Positions 25,783 to 34,932 of a DNA stretch of 64,000 bases are shown piece after piece. Origin of the DNA: Fischerella sp. PCC 9605 (GTDB lineage: Bacteria; Cyanobacteriota; Cyanobacteriia; Cyanobacteriales; Nostocaceae); contig NZ_KI912149.1 of NCBI RefSeq assembly GCF_000517105.1, forward strand, positions 322,712 through 386,711. Reading direction: 5' to 3'. Both the position numbers and the translations under genes were made by a program. The notes under the pieces are model-generated. The model had not been told where the DNA came from. It ran no database searches and was given only the letters and a program-made list of their open reading frames with translations. Numbering within the stretch: position 1 is the first letter of the stretch; every line of letters begins with the position of its first letter.

Positions 25783-26224
25783 AATCAATACATCTAGGCA
25801 TACATAAAAAATATGAGAGAGGAAAGTTATTTTTTCATCATCACTTTAAAAGCCTAGTAATTTTCTATAAAATTAGCACTTACTATGAACTCAATCATAC
25901 ACTTCTTTAACTGAGGGGTATGAACCATTGTGTAAAATTTTTCTCTCTTTTTGTGTCTGTGGAAACATCCTGTTATTAAACAGATAAGAAATGATTTCTG
26001 CCTATTTGTCAGATTTTTTTTGGATTAACAACTCTATTTTCCTGTTCGTCTTATTGTTGCCTGTAGATGGAAATGAAGAACCTTGGATCGTTAGGGAGCA
26101 TCTATGATGAACAATGATGAAGGCGATCGCGGTAGTGGCAGATTAGATTGCTAACCAGCCAAACCATACCCCGTCTAGACGTCCATGATGGTGGGGGTAT
26201 TGCTTGGGAAGCGACAAGATTTTA
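25783..26224. other. Gap upstream of the small-RNA candidates
   Basis: No gene of normal size is present. A 16-codon frame (ATG at about 26104, MMNNDEGDRGSGRLDC) precedes the first candidate unit, but it has no clear ribosome binding site. A CCCC-rich palindrome lies near 26168-26205 (ATACCCC paired with GGGGGTAT). Confidence 0.35.
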
Positions 26225-26240
26225 TTTTGGCATTTTGGCA

Positions 26241-26349
26241 ACAATTCGGATTGAATAAAAAGTACATTAAGTGAGCAATCCGTTCTTGCACAAAATTAGC
26301 GCGACTTGCAAAAATCTTTTCCCCTGCTTAGCCACAGGGGTCTTTTATT
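26241..26349 (+). ncRNA. Candidate small RNA unit A
   Basis: The double box TTTTGGCATTTTGGCA at 26225-26240 is followed by GATTGAATAAAAAGTACATT and, 81 bp after the box, by a Rho-independent terminator at 26321. There is no open frame of size. The same box and layout recur 248 bp downstream in unit B. A transcript of about 80 nt is inferred; its start is not determined. Confidence 0.45.
26321..26349 (+). terminator. Rho-independent terminator of unit A
   Basis: CCCCTG at 26321-26326 pairs with CAGGGG at 26335-26340 across an 8-nt loop. TCTTTTATT follows. Confidence 0.7.
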
Positions 26350-26488
26350 GTGAATTGAATGAAATAATAGTTACATCCTAGGTTAGTACTTGAAAAGCAA
26401 ATAATCCTAGTTGTACTTATTTGCATACACTAGATAAACACAGAAAATAAAGTTACGGAAATATTTAGTTGCTTTTGGCATTTTGGCA

Positions 26489-26588
26489 CATCTGTAGATT
26501 GAAAAATGAGTATTGTAGATACATCATAAATCAAGTGCAAGAGTGTCAAACTACACGATTCCCGGACTCAGAGCCGGGGATTTTTATT
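26489..26588 (+). ncRNA. Candidate small RNA unit B
   Basis: The same TTTTGGCATTTTGGCA box is at 26473-26488, followed by GATTGAAAAATGAGTATTGT. The terminator begins 73 bp after the box. The aligned GATTGAA and AGTA elements sit at the same offset as in unit A, while the middle of the transcript has diverged. Confidence 0.45.
26561..26588 (+). terminator. Rho-independent terminator of unit B
   Basis: CCCGG at 26561 pairs with CCGGG ending at 26578; TT before and GA after extend the stem to about 7 bp. ATTTTTATTT follows. Confidence 0.7.
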
Positions 26589-26639
26589 TATAGGGAATAG
26601 TAAGCTGTAACGCCTTAAAATTACACAATTGCTCGTGAG

Positions 26640-26702
26640 GGTCGTCATTAGTCATTGATCATTAATAACCAAGGACAAATGACTAGTGACAAATGACGAT
26701 CG
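26640..26702. repeat. GTCATTAGTCATT palindromic repeat
   Basis: GTCATTAGTCATT pairs imperfectly with the later AATGACTAGTGACAAATGAC. Repeats of this sort also occur near 1680, 2937 and 32875-32930. Confidence 0.5.
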
Positions 26703-26794
26703 CAGTTATATCTCTACCAGAACCTCTACAACCAAGCTAAGCCAGGTTTAACATAAAAAAGTGTTAAACGAATTAGCGAGCGATCGCCATCAGT

Positions 26795-27580
26795 ATGTAC
26801 TGGACAGAAATCTCTGGTAACTGGGTGTTGATTCCCCGAAATCCTATCGGTATAATTCATTTCCTTGGAGGTGCATTTGTGGCTACAGCCCCGCACATCA
26901 CCTACCGTTTATTATTGGAAAGCATAGTAGAAAAAGGCTATATTGTCGTTGCTACGCCGTTTGCGAACACTCTAGATCATAGAGCGATCGCTGAGCAAGT
27001 ACTTCTCAACTTTGAACGTGCCTTGGTACGCTTGGAGGACAGAGGAGCATTAGGCAAAAGCTATCTCCCCATTTATGGTGTTGGGCACAGCATGGGGTGC
27101 AAACTACATTTGCTCATCGGTAGTCTTTTCCCAGTAGAACGTGCGGGTAACATCCTCGTCTCTTTCAACAACTACGCTGCACGCGAAGCTATCCCCTTAA
27201 TAGAACAGTTCAATTCGACATTCCAATTTAATTCTAACTTTGCAGTCGAGTTTACCCCCTCACCCTTGGAGACAAACAAACTCGTACAGGAAAGCTACAA
27301 CGTCCGCCGCAATTTGCTAATTAAATTTAGCAATGATACGATTGACCAATCAGCAGCTTTAACTGAACTGTTGCAAAAACGCTTCCCAGGCATGGTAACA
27401 GTACAAACACTCCAGGGAAATCACCTCACACCCCTAGGGCAAGATGTGAAATGGCAAACGGGCAAGGACTTTAACCCCTTGGATGCTATCGGCCAATGGT
27501 TTAGACAAGAAGTATACCGTGACCTGAATCAGCTTAAACGCACTATACTTTTTTGGCTCAACCCAGTGTCATCACTATAA
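26795..27580 (+). CDS. DUF1350 family protein (alpha/beta-hydrolase-like)
   Basis: This 261-residue protein begins MYWTEISGNWVLIPRNPIG and contains HFLGGAFVATAPHITYRLLLE and GVGHSMGCKLHLLIGSL, the GHSMG being a nucleophile-elbow type motif. The pattern matches DUF1350, a family of cyanobacteria and plants with an alpha/beta-hydrolase-like fold whose substrate is not known. No signal peptide or membrane segment is visible, so it is probably cytosolic or thylakoid-associated. It lies upstream of the response-regulator phosphatase on the same strand, 173 bp away, with no sign of coupling. Confidence 0.85.
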   Translation: MYWTEISGNWVLIPRNPIGIIHFLGGAFVATAPHITYRLLLESIVEKGYIVVATPFANTLDHRAIAEQVLLNFERALVRLEDRGALGKSYLPIYGVGHSMGCKLHLLIGSLFPVERAGNILVSFNNYAAREAIPLIEQFNSTFQFNSNFAVEFTPSPLETNKLVQESYNVRRNLLIKFSNDTIDQSAALTELLQKRFPGMVTVQTLQGNHLTPLGQDVKWQTGKDFNPLDAIGQWFRQEVYRDLNQLKRTILFWLNPVSSL

Positions 27581-27753
27581 TTAGCCGTTTATATTAAAAC
27601 TGAGTTCGTGCAAACGATTTGCAAACCACCTCACGCGGTGGGATTAGGGGTAAGGGTAAGGGTAAAGGCTTATTTTCCTTTACCCTTGCCCCTTTAACCT
27701 TTACCCTAGCGGGAAAGTGCTGCCTTCTACCTTCTTCCTTTTTTTCCAATCCT

Positions 27754-28890
27754 ATGTTTCAAATCCTAGTAATTGATGATGATCCAGCAGTACGGTTACT
27801 GCTGAAAAGAATGCTGGAAAGACAGGGTTACAAGGTAGCTGCTGCCAGCAACGGTGAGGAAGGAATTTTACAAGCATTTACTGGGCATCCGGCATTAATT
27901 ATTTGTGATTGGATCATGCCTGGTATGAATGGACTAGAAGTTTGCCAACGCATTAAAGCAGATCCAAATTTATCCACCACATTTTTTATTCTTTTAACAT
28001 CTTTAGATTCTGTTGCCGATCGCGTTAAGGGTTTAGATGCTGGCGCTGACGATTTTATCACCAAACCTATCGAACATAATGAATTACAGGCGCGGGTAAG
28101 AGCGGGATTGCGCTTGCATCAGTTAAGTCGAGATTTACAAACTCAAAAGCAAATCTTAGAAGCAGAGTTGGCAGAAGCAGCGGAATACGTGCGATCGCTT
28201 CTACCTGCCCCGATGACAGAACCTTTAAGCATTGATTTTTGCTTCATTCCCTCACGCCAATTGGGAGGCGATTGTTTTGATTATTACTGGCTTGATCCTG
28301 ATTATCTAGCAATTTACTTGCTAGACACAGCCGGACATGGACTTAGAGCTACTTTGCCTTCAATTTCCGTGCTAAATTTACTGCGATCGCGTGCTCTCAA
28401 AAGTCTTAATTACTATCAACCGAGTGAGGTACTCAAGGCGTTAAATGACACATTTCAGATGAATTATCAAAATGATAAATACTTTACTATTTGGTATGGC
28501 GTTTATAATCGTGTCCAGCACCAGTTAATATATTCTAGTGCAGGGCATCCGCCTGCAATTTTATTATCAGGTAAATCCACAAATACCATCGAAGTCAAAC
28601 TTTTAAGAACTCCTGGCATGCCCGTTGGGATGTTTCCACAGGTCAAATATATTGATGGTTTTTGTGAAATAGAAGAAGATAGTAATCTTTATATTTTTAG
28701 CGATGGTGCTTATGAAATCACTAAATCTGATGGTACACTTTGGGGTTTAGATGCATTCATTAGAACTCTTGTTAGTTTACAGAATTCTGTTGATTGCCAA
28801 ATCAACCAGATAATTAAACAGTTAATACTTGTAAACCAAAAAGAGGTTTTTGATGATGATTTATCTATACTTCAAATGAAGTTTAATTAA
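27754..28890 (+). CDS. Response regulator with PP2C (RsbU/SpoIIE-type) phosphatase domain
   Basis: The ATG at 27754 begins MFQILVIDDDPAVR, a receiver domain whose phospho-acceptor is D52 in ICDWIMPGMNG. The conserved TSLDS and TKP follow. A helical linker (about 125-150) leads to a PP2C domain with LGGDCFDYYWLD, DTAGHGLRA, FSDGAYE and FDDDLSILQ metal-binding sites. The protein has 378 residues. Phosphorylation of the receiver is expected to switch the phosphatase, which in this class removes phosphate from a STAS-domain Ser. The STAS protein at 29069-29389 is the obvious candidate. The upstream in-frame extension to 27619 lies in repeat DNA and is not used. Confidence 0.92.
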   Translation: MFQILVIDDDPAVRLLLKRMLERQGYKVAAASNGEEGILQAFTGHPALIICDWIMPGMNGLEVCQRIKADPNLSTTFFILLTSLDSVADRVKGLDAGADDFITKPIEHNELQARVRAGLRLHQLSRDLQTQKQILEAELAEAAEYVRSLLPAPMTEPLSIDFCFIPSRQLGGDCFDYYWLDPDYLAIYLLDTAGHGLRATLPSISVLNLLRSRALKSLNYYQPSEVLKALNDTFQMNYQNDKYFTIWYGVYNRVQHQLIYSSAGHPPAILLSGKSTNTIEVKLLRTPGMPVGMFPQVKYIDGFCEIEEDSNLYIFSDGAYEITKSDGTLWGLDAFIRTLVSLQNSVDCQINQIIKQLILVNQKEVFDDDLSILQMKFN

Positions 28891-29068
28891 TTTTTACCGA
28901 GAATAAATATTAGTATTTATTTACTAAAAATTTATATTAATTTTTAATTGGCAAATGAGTTGAATAGAAAAATATAAGTTTTGATTCTATTCATGCCATA
29001 CATTATAGTCAATTAAGATTATAAATATTTTTATGCATAATTTAGTTGTCAGTTCATAATACATAAAA

Positions 29069-29389
29069 CTAATTAGTCAATTTATTAAATTCATCCTGAT
29101 TAGGAAAAATTTCAAAAACTTTATCCATACCAGTAAGTTCAAATAAGAGCCTGACCTGCTCATTAATAGAACATAATACCAACTTTTTGTCTGCTGCTCG
29201 CAGGACTTTAAATGCTAAAACAACAGCCCCAAGTCCAGAGCTATCCATAAAAGTCACATCTTGAAAATCAACTAATACAGTTTTTGCACCACTTTCTATA
29301 ATTTCGGTAATTTTCTCCCGAAACTCCTGTGATTTACTAGCATCTAGACTTCCACTTGGTTGAATAACTTTGACGGAATGATTTTGCAT
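29069..29389 (-). CDS. STAS-domain anti-sigma factor antagonist
   Basis: This 106-residue protein is a single STAS domain: VIQPSGSLDASKSQEFREK, then VLVDFQDVTFMDSSGLGAVV. The D49-S-S51-G-L-G site carries the phosphorylatable Ser of SpoIIAA/RsbV proteins, most likely Ser51. In the partner switch, unphosphorylated STAS binds an anti-sigma kinase, and PP2C proteins reactivate it. The PP2C response regulator lies 178 bp away on the opposite strand in a convergent arrangement. No RsbW-like kinase is seen in the window. The promoter side is a 240-bp AT-rich gap. Confidence 0.93.
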   Translation of the reverse strand: MQNHSVKVIQPSGSLDASKSQEFREKITEIIESGAKTVLVDFQDVTFMDSSGLGAVVLAFKVLRAADKKLVLCSINEQVRLLFELTGMDKVFEIFPNQDEFNKLTN

Positions 29390-29629
29390 ATTTCAGTATT
29401 TGTTAGTATCGTCAATGATGTTCTAAATTTAGCATTATATACCAAGTATAGTTGGTTAAAATCATTGTTGCCATATAAATAAAATTATTGAGTAGCTCAA
29501 CAAAAACAAGCTAAAGACCTAGAAACCTGATATCTGAAAAAATGTATTCTACGTTTAATTAAGTTGTTCTACTTAGTGGTCAATAAATATCTAGATAATT
29601 ATTTAAAAGATGATAGTGCATAGCTGAAT

Positions 29630-31732
29630 CTACGTTTGGCGCAGAGGGATAGAAATCACAAACTCAGCACCACTTCCTGGTTGTGAAATACATTCTAAGG
29701 AACCACCATGTCTTTCTGTAATAATCTGATAGCTAATAGAAAGTCCCATCCCTGTCCCTTTACCTATGGGTTTAGTAGTAAAGAAGGGGTCAAATAAACG
29801 CTGTTTAACAGTCTCTGGTATTCCCGGGCCGTTATCTGCAATCTTAATTTTTACTTTATTATTGGTAGTTAATAGCGTGCAAATACGAATTTGTGGCGTT
29901 GTCCTTTGTCCTTTTTTGTCTACCAATGACAAATGACTATTGACTAATGACTCTTCTAATGCATCAATGGCATTGGTCAAAATATTCATAAACACCTGAT
30001 TGATCTGTCCAGCGTAACACTCCACTGGTATTAGGTTGCCGTATTCTTTAATCACTTCAATCGCTGAGCGATCGCCCTGGTCTTTGAGCCGATGTGCCAG
30101 AATCATTAGTGTACTGTCGATACCCTCATGGATATCCACCTCTTTCATTTCGGCTTCATCCATGCGGGAGAAAGTTCGCAACGAAAGCACTATCTGCCGA
30201 ATGCGTTCTGCTCCTATCTCCATTGAGTTGAGAAGCTTCGGCAAGTCTGCTATCAGAAAATCTAGGTCAATGGCTTTTATCTGCGCTTGTATTTCCGGTA
30301 TAGAATCGGGATAGTATCGTTGGTAAAGTTGCACCAGTTTGAGTAAGTCTTGGACATATTCTTTGGCATGAATAAGATTACCGAAGATAAAGCTGGTGGG
30401 ATTGTTGATTTCGTGGGCAACTCCCGCTACCAATTGACCCAAGCTAGACATTTTTTCACTTTGAATTAGTTGTATCTGAGTGTGTTGCAGTTGTTGTAAA
30501 GTTTTTTCTAAGTCTTTTGCCTGCTGCTTTAACTGAATTTCAGCCCGTTTGCGATCGCTGATGTCGAAGGTAGTACCAACAATGCGATAGACTTGACCAG
30601 AATTATCTTTTAAAGGATTAAGAGTAGTCAGCAACCAAGTTTCTTGCCCTTGAAAACTCAGGTACTCTTCATTAGTGAAAGATTTACCTGTCACCACGCA
30701 TTCCATATATTGCTGACGTATTGCTTGAGCTTGAACTTCACCATGTATATCCTCTGGAGATTTACCAACTCCATCAGCGCTACTAATGCCTGTTATACGT
30801 TCTGTAGGAGAGTTCCAGCCAGCATAACGAAAATCATTATTTTCCAGAACATCGACAACAAATATAAGTTGGTCTACACCATCGTAAATGCTGCGTAAAA
30901 ATTGCTCTTGCTTTTGTAAAGTTGCTTCAGCTTGCTTGCGTTCGGTGATATTTCGGAAATACCAAATCCTGCCAAAATAATTTCCTAAGGGCGATCGCAC
31001 AGGCGCAGAATAACGGTCAAATATCCGTCCTTGTTTCAAAGAAATTTCATCACGGCTGCTTTCCTCTGGATGTTGGTACAAATATTCCACCTTAGCCAGA
31101 AATTCCTCTGGATTTTCTAGTTGGTCTAACACCGATTGCAAAAGTTGGCGATCGTCACCAGTCTGGATAACTGTCTGCGGAATTTGCCATAACTCGGCAA
31201 AACGCTGATTGTATGATGCAACTCGACGATTTTCATCAATAATCAGAATGCCATCAAGGGCGGCTTCTTGTTGAGCTTGCAACACGGCGTTACTGCGGCG
31301 CAAGGCTTCCTCCGCTTGCTTGTGTTCTGTAATATCTCTAATCGTACCAACCAGAAATTGATTACCAGCCCCATCCTCAAACAAACTTTTTTTGGTAAAA
31401 ATTACGTGAATCAATCCTTGAGTATCGGTAAATAATTCCTCATTTTCATTGATAATACCTGTAGTAAAAACGAGTTCATCCTTTTTCCAAAACACATCTG
31501 CCTGTTCTTTTGGGAAGAAGTCATAATCTGACTTGCCAAGTAGTTTTTCCTGGCTAACTCCCATGAACTGACAAAAGGCATCATTGAGCAGTACCCAGCG
31601 ATGTTGGCGGTCTTTGACAAAGACTGGATCGGATATGGCATTGACGACCTGGAGTAAAAATGCAGCCGAGAAGCTTTCTTGCTGATGTGTTTGGGGACTA
31701 TTACTTATCGTCTGGTCTTTGTTCATGCCCAA
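29630..31732 (-). CDS. Sensor histidine kinase with three PAS domains
   Basis: This 700-residue protein has PAS domains at about 25-140 (DPVFVKDRQHRWVLLNDAF), 150-270 and 285-400, each ending with a PAC-type RDITE or RNITER segment. A coiled coil follows. The phospho-acceptor is the His in QLVAGVAHEINNPTSF. The ATPase domain has NILTNAIDAL (N box), IADNGPGIP (G1) and GTGMGLSISYQI (G2). There is no membrane segment, so it senses a cytosolic signal, perhaps redox or a small ligand. Its partner regulator is not adjacent, though the REC-PP2C protein 0.8 kb away is a candidate. The start may be either of the first two Met codons. Confidence 0.93.
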   Translation of the reverse strand: MGMNKDQTISNSPQTHQQESFSAAFLLQVVNAISDPVFVKDRQHRWVLLNDAFCQFMGVSQEKLLGKSDYDFFPKEQADVFWKKDELVFTTGIINENEELFTDTQGLIHVIFTKKSLFEDGAGNQFLVGTIRDITEHKQAEEALRRSNAVLQAQQEAALDGILIIDENRRVASYNQRFAELWQIPQTVIQTGDDRQLLQSVLDQLENPEEFLAKVEYLYQHPEESSRDEISLKQGRIFDRYSAPVRSPLGNYFGRIWYFRNITERKQAEATLQKQEQFLRSIYDGVDQLIFVVDVLENNDFRYAGWNSPTERITGISSADGVGKSPEDIHGEVQAQAIRQQYMECVVTGKSFTNEEYLSFQGQETWLLTTLNPLKDNSGQVYRIVGTTFDISDRKRAEIQLKQQAKDLEKTLQQLQHTQIQLIQSEKMSSLGQLVAGVAHEINNPTSFIFGNLIHAKEYVQDLLKLVQLYQRYYPDSIPEIQAQIKAIDLDFLIADLPKLLNSMEIGAERIRQIVLSLRTFSRMDEAEMKEVDIHEGIDSTLMILAHRLKDQGDRSAIEVIKEYGNLIPVECYAGQINQVFMNILTNAIDALEESLVNSHLSLVDKKGQRTTPQIRICTLLTTNNKVKIKIADNGPGIPETVKQRLFDPFFTTKPIGKGTGMGLSISYQIITERHGGSLECISQPGSGAEFVISIPLRQT

Positions 31733-31930
31733 ATACTTTTAGTTAAGTTTGCCGCCTAACTTTCTGTAAGGTTAAGCTGCTACAGCAACTGATTCACTCT
31801 CATTAGTATTCCCAGATTTTTTCATCTCTCAACATTGGGCATGTTATTTTATTTGTTGTTTGTTGCTTGGTGTTTGTTAGTGATTACCAATTAAGTTTAT
31901 TTGTTGCGACCTACTTAACAATTATTGAAA

Positions 31931-32872
31931 ATGGCTGAATTTTTTGCTACCTATGGCTCCTTAATAGTTTCTATGGTATTAGGGGCGCTGCTAGGGCTTT
32001 CACTGTATTTACCACTGATGGCTGGGCAGTTGTCATTAGCTAGTCCTGGATTTTATGCTTTAGGTGGATATATAGCAGCAATTCTTTCTACAACACTTTT
32101 CACCTCCACCGGCGATTCATTTCCGATCGCGCTATTGTTGTTGGAAATGTTAATTGCTGGTTTAGTTTCTGGTTTATTGGGTGTAGCGGTGGGAATTCCA
32201 GCATTGCGGTTGCGGGGAATTTATTTAGCGATCGCTACCATTGCTTTTGTGGAAGTTCTGCGCGTTATCTCCCTCAATTTGGATATTACAGGCGGTGCAG
32301 TTGGGATTTTTGGCATTCCCCAACCTTTCCAAACGCCAATAGAATATTTGTGGATTGCTCTACCATTACTAATAATTAGTATGGTTTTAATCTACCGTCT
32401 AGAATGCATCCGCGTAGGTAGGGCTTTAACTGCCATTCGTGAAGATGAATTAGCAGCAAGTGCAATGGGAATCAACCCAACTTACTATAAAGTTTTAGCA
32501 TTTACATTAGGAGCAATTTTAGCAGGAGTTGTTGGTACTATTAGTGCCCATTTTCTCAATACCTGGAATGCCCGTCAAGGTACATTTGATGCCAGTATTA
32601 TTTACTTAACTTTTGTCTTAATTGGTGGTTCCAGAACTTTTTTGGGAGCGGTAGTAGGCGGTATGTTATTTACAGCCTTACCAGAAGTATTGAGAAGCAT
32701 CGCCGATACAGGTGGTTTACCCGATTGGTTAGCTCAGTTTCTAAGAGATGGTAGATTAATTATTTTTGGTTTACTGATAGTTGTGGGAACAATCTTTTTC
32801 CCCCAAGGACTTGTTACTCCAGATATTTTTAAACGGCGCAAACTTCGGACTAGACAAAGCAGCAAGCTCTAA
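31931..32872 (+). CDS. livM: Branched-chain/neutral amino-acid ABC transporter permease, LivM type
   Basis: The 313-residue protein has about nine hydrophobic segments and the LivM signature GIYLAIATIAFVEVLRV, then ALTAIREDELAASAMGINP, the coupling-helix region that contacts the ATPase. The start is the ATG at 31931; a TTG two codons earlier is possible. It is followed by LivG and LivF genes, and together they would import hydrophobic amino acids or, in cyanobacteria, neutral amino acids of the Nat-I type. A second permease (LivH) and a binding protein are not in this window, so they must lie elsewhere, as is known for the Nat genes of Anabaena. Confidence 0.9.
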   Translation: MAEFFATYGSLIVSMVLGALLGLSLYLPLMAGQLSLASPGFYALGGYIAAILSTTLFTSTGDSFPIALLLLEMLIAGLVSGLLGVAVGIPALRLRGIYLAIATIAFVEVLRVISLNLDITGGAVGIFGIPQPFQTPIEYLWIALPLLIISMVLIYRLECIRVGRALTAIREDELAASAMGINPTYYKVLAFTLGAILAGVVGTISAHFLNTWNARQGTFDASIIYLTFVLIGGSRTFLGAVVGGMLFTALPEVLRSIADTGGLPDWLAQFLRDGRLIIFGLLIVVGTIFFPQGLVTPDIFKRRKLRTRQSSKL

Positions 32873-32981
32873 ACCGTCATTAGTCCTTTGTCATTAGTCC
32901 TTTGTAAATACAAATGACTAATGACGACCATTAGAGTAAATATGCAACGCTTATTGGTTGATCAGCTTACCACGCTAAACA

Positions 32982-33770
32982 ATGTCAGACGATACATTAT
33001 CTAACAGCAGTGTTATTTTAGAAGCAAAAGCTCTGACTCGCCGCTTTGGTGGTCTAGTAGCAGTGAATAATATATCTTTTACCGTTAACAAATATGAAAT
33101 TTTTGGATTGATAGGCCCTAATGGTGCTGGTAAAACAACTTTATTTAATTTAATTACGGGCTTAATTCCTCCTTCAAGTGGACAATTAACTTATCAAAAT
33201 CAAGAAATCTCTCAACTGCGTCCCCATCAAATTGCCGCTTTAGGGATTGCTCGAACCTTCCAAAATATTCGCTTGTTTGGTGAACTTTCAGCACTAGAAA
33301 ATGTCATTATTGCTCGACATTTGCATACTCATAGTAATATGTTCACTGGTGTTCTGGGAGTGCCACCAGCACCCGCAGAGGAACGCAAAAGTAAGCAGAA
33401 AGCTTGGGAATTACTAGAATTAGTTGGTTTGCAAGAACGTGCCGAAGAAAAAGCTAGAAACTTTGCTTACGGCGATCAAAGGCGCTTAGAAATTGCCCGT
33501 GCATTAGCCTTAGAACCACAAGTCTTACTCCTCGACGAACCCGCAGCAGGGATGAACCCCAGCGAAAAGCAGCAACTCAGTGAGTTTATTCGCAACCTGC
33601 GCGATCTCTTTCATTTGACGGTAATTCTGATTGAACATCATGTTCCTTTGGTGATGGGGTTGTGCGATCGCATTGCTGTTTTAGATTTTGGTCAGTTAAT
33701 TGCTTTGGGTGAACCAACAGCGGTTAAAAATAATCCAGCTGTAATAGAGGCGTATTTGGGAACTGAATAA
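32982..33770 (+). CDS. livG: ABC transporter ATP-binding protein, LivG type
   Basis: This 262-residue ATPase has Walker [11 protein letters not shown], the Q-loop region [18 protein letters not shown], a signature reading [13 protein letters not shown] and Walker [15 protein letters not shown]. The AGMNP after Walker B and the extended C terminus ending VIEAYLG are LivG traits. The signature loop begins with YGDQ rather than LSGGQ, which is usual for LivG. It lies 109 bp behind the permease gene, with a GTCATTAG-type repeat between. It supplies one of two different ATPases for the importer. Confidence 0.92.
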   Translation: MSDDTLSNSSVILEAKALTRRFGGLVAVNNISFTVNKYEIFGLIGPNGAGKTTLFNLITGLIPPSSGQLTYQNQEISQLRPHQIAALGIARTFQNIRLFGELSALENVIIARHLHTHSNMFTGVLGVPPAPAEERKSKQKAWELLELVGLQERAEEKARNFAYGDQRRLEIARALALEPQVLLLDEPAAGMNPSEKQQLSEFIRNLRDLFHLTVILIEHHVPLVMGLCDRIAVLDFGQLIALGEPTAVKNNPAVIEAYLGTE

Positions 33771-33858
33771 TTTATATTAACCACCAAGGCACTAAGCTTG
33801 CCCTCGAGCGCAGCGAAGGGACACTAAGAAAACATACTAAATATTTAATCAATTACAG

Positions 33859-34602
33859 ATGAATACCGATGAAATTCAGAGAAATACACAAAAATATCCT
33901 GTTTTAGAAATTAAAAATTTATATGTTAACTATGGTGGTATTCAAGCTCTTCAAAATATTAATTTAGTTGTTAATAATAGCGAGGTAGTTACTCTTATTG
34001 GTGCCAACGGTGCTGGCAAAACTACTACTCTCCGGGCAATCTCCAAAATAATTAATCCTAAAAGTGGCGAGATTATCTATAGTGGCCGCAACATTGTCCG
34101 CCGCCAACCTCACGAAGTTGTGCAACTGGGTATCGCCCATTGTCCAGAAGGACGGAGAGTATTAGCGCGACAAACTGTTTATGATAATTTGCTCTTGGGT
34201 GCGTATATTCGTTCTCGTCAAGCAGAAATAAAAGCTGATATACAGCGTCAATTTGAGATGTTTCCACGCTTGGCACAAAGACGCAATCAACTAGCAGGAA
34301 CCCTCAGCGGTGGTGAACAACAAATGTTAGCTATTGCCCGTGCTTTGATGAGTAAACCAAAACTTTTGTTATTGGATGAACCCAGTTTAGGTTTAGCACC
34401 AGCAATAGTTCGAGAAATTTTCACTATCATTGAAAATTTACGTGCTACAGGTGTGACTATCCTCTTAGTTGAACAAAATGCTAATCTTGCTTTACAAATT
34501 GCCGATAGAGGATATGTTTTGGATGCAGGTTCGATTACTTTAACAGGTGCAGCATCGGAATTAATCACTGATGAACGAGTCAGAAAGGCTTATTTGGGGT
34601 AA
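33859..34602 (+). CDS. livF: ABC transporter ATP-binding protein, LivF type
   Basis: This 247-residue ATPase has Walker A GANGAGKTTTLRAI, the LivF segment GIAHCPEGRRVLARQTVYDN, signature LSGGEQQMLAIARAL and Walker B LLLDEPSLGLAPAIV. It is the partner of LivG in the importer. A Nostoc-type repeat with GAGCGCAGCGAAGGG lies in the 88-bp spacer. The first 18 residues (MNTDEIQRNTQKYPVLEI) are slightly longer than usual. Confidence 0.92.
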   Translation: MNTDEIQRNTQKYPVLEIKNLYVNYGGIQALQNINLVVNNSEVVTLIGANGAGKTTTLRAISKIINPKSGEIIYSGRNIVRRQPHEVVQLGIAHCPEGRRVLARQTVYDNLLLGAYIRSRQAEIKADIQRQFEMFPRLAQRRNQLAGTLSGGEQQMLAIARALMSKPKLLLLDEPSLGLAPAIVREIFTIIENLRATGVTILLVEQNANLALQIADRGYVLDAGSITLTGAASELITDERVRKAYLG

Positions 34603-34932
34603 ACGGTAATAATTTTACACAAAAAACATCACCTCTACCTCTACACTGTAAACCATGTTTTTCTAGACGCATATTAATCGATGCTTGATTATGAATTGTA
34701 TCGGCTCAAGTTTGAGACAGATCGAAATTGATAGTCAATGTCAACTGACATAGGTTAATATACGGAAAAAATCTGGTTTTGCCTTCATTAATAAGGGAGA
34801 TATATGGGAAGTTTCGCTAATAGTCTCCTCATAGAGTAATACATTGAAAATTTCCGTATAATTAAGTGGTTAGATTGCAACCGTAATGTGGGCAACTTAA
34901 TAGGGAAGTTAGATCTTCTCTTAAGACCTTTT
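34603..34932. other. Gap without a recognised gene
   Basis: This 330-bp AT-rich stretch lies behind livF. I see no gene, repeat or convincing promoter in it. An in-frame ATG at 34888 would extend the next gene by 15 residues. Confidence 0.35.

Noticed and set aside
26241-26588. NsiR1 identity for the tandem small RNAs
   Set aside because: NsiR1 of Anabaena is also tandem and intergenic, but the downstream gene is not hetF and I cannot match the sequence from memory.
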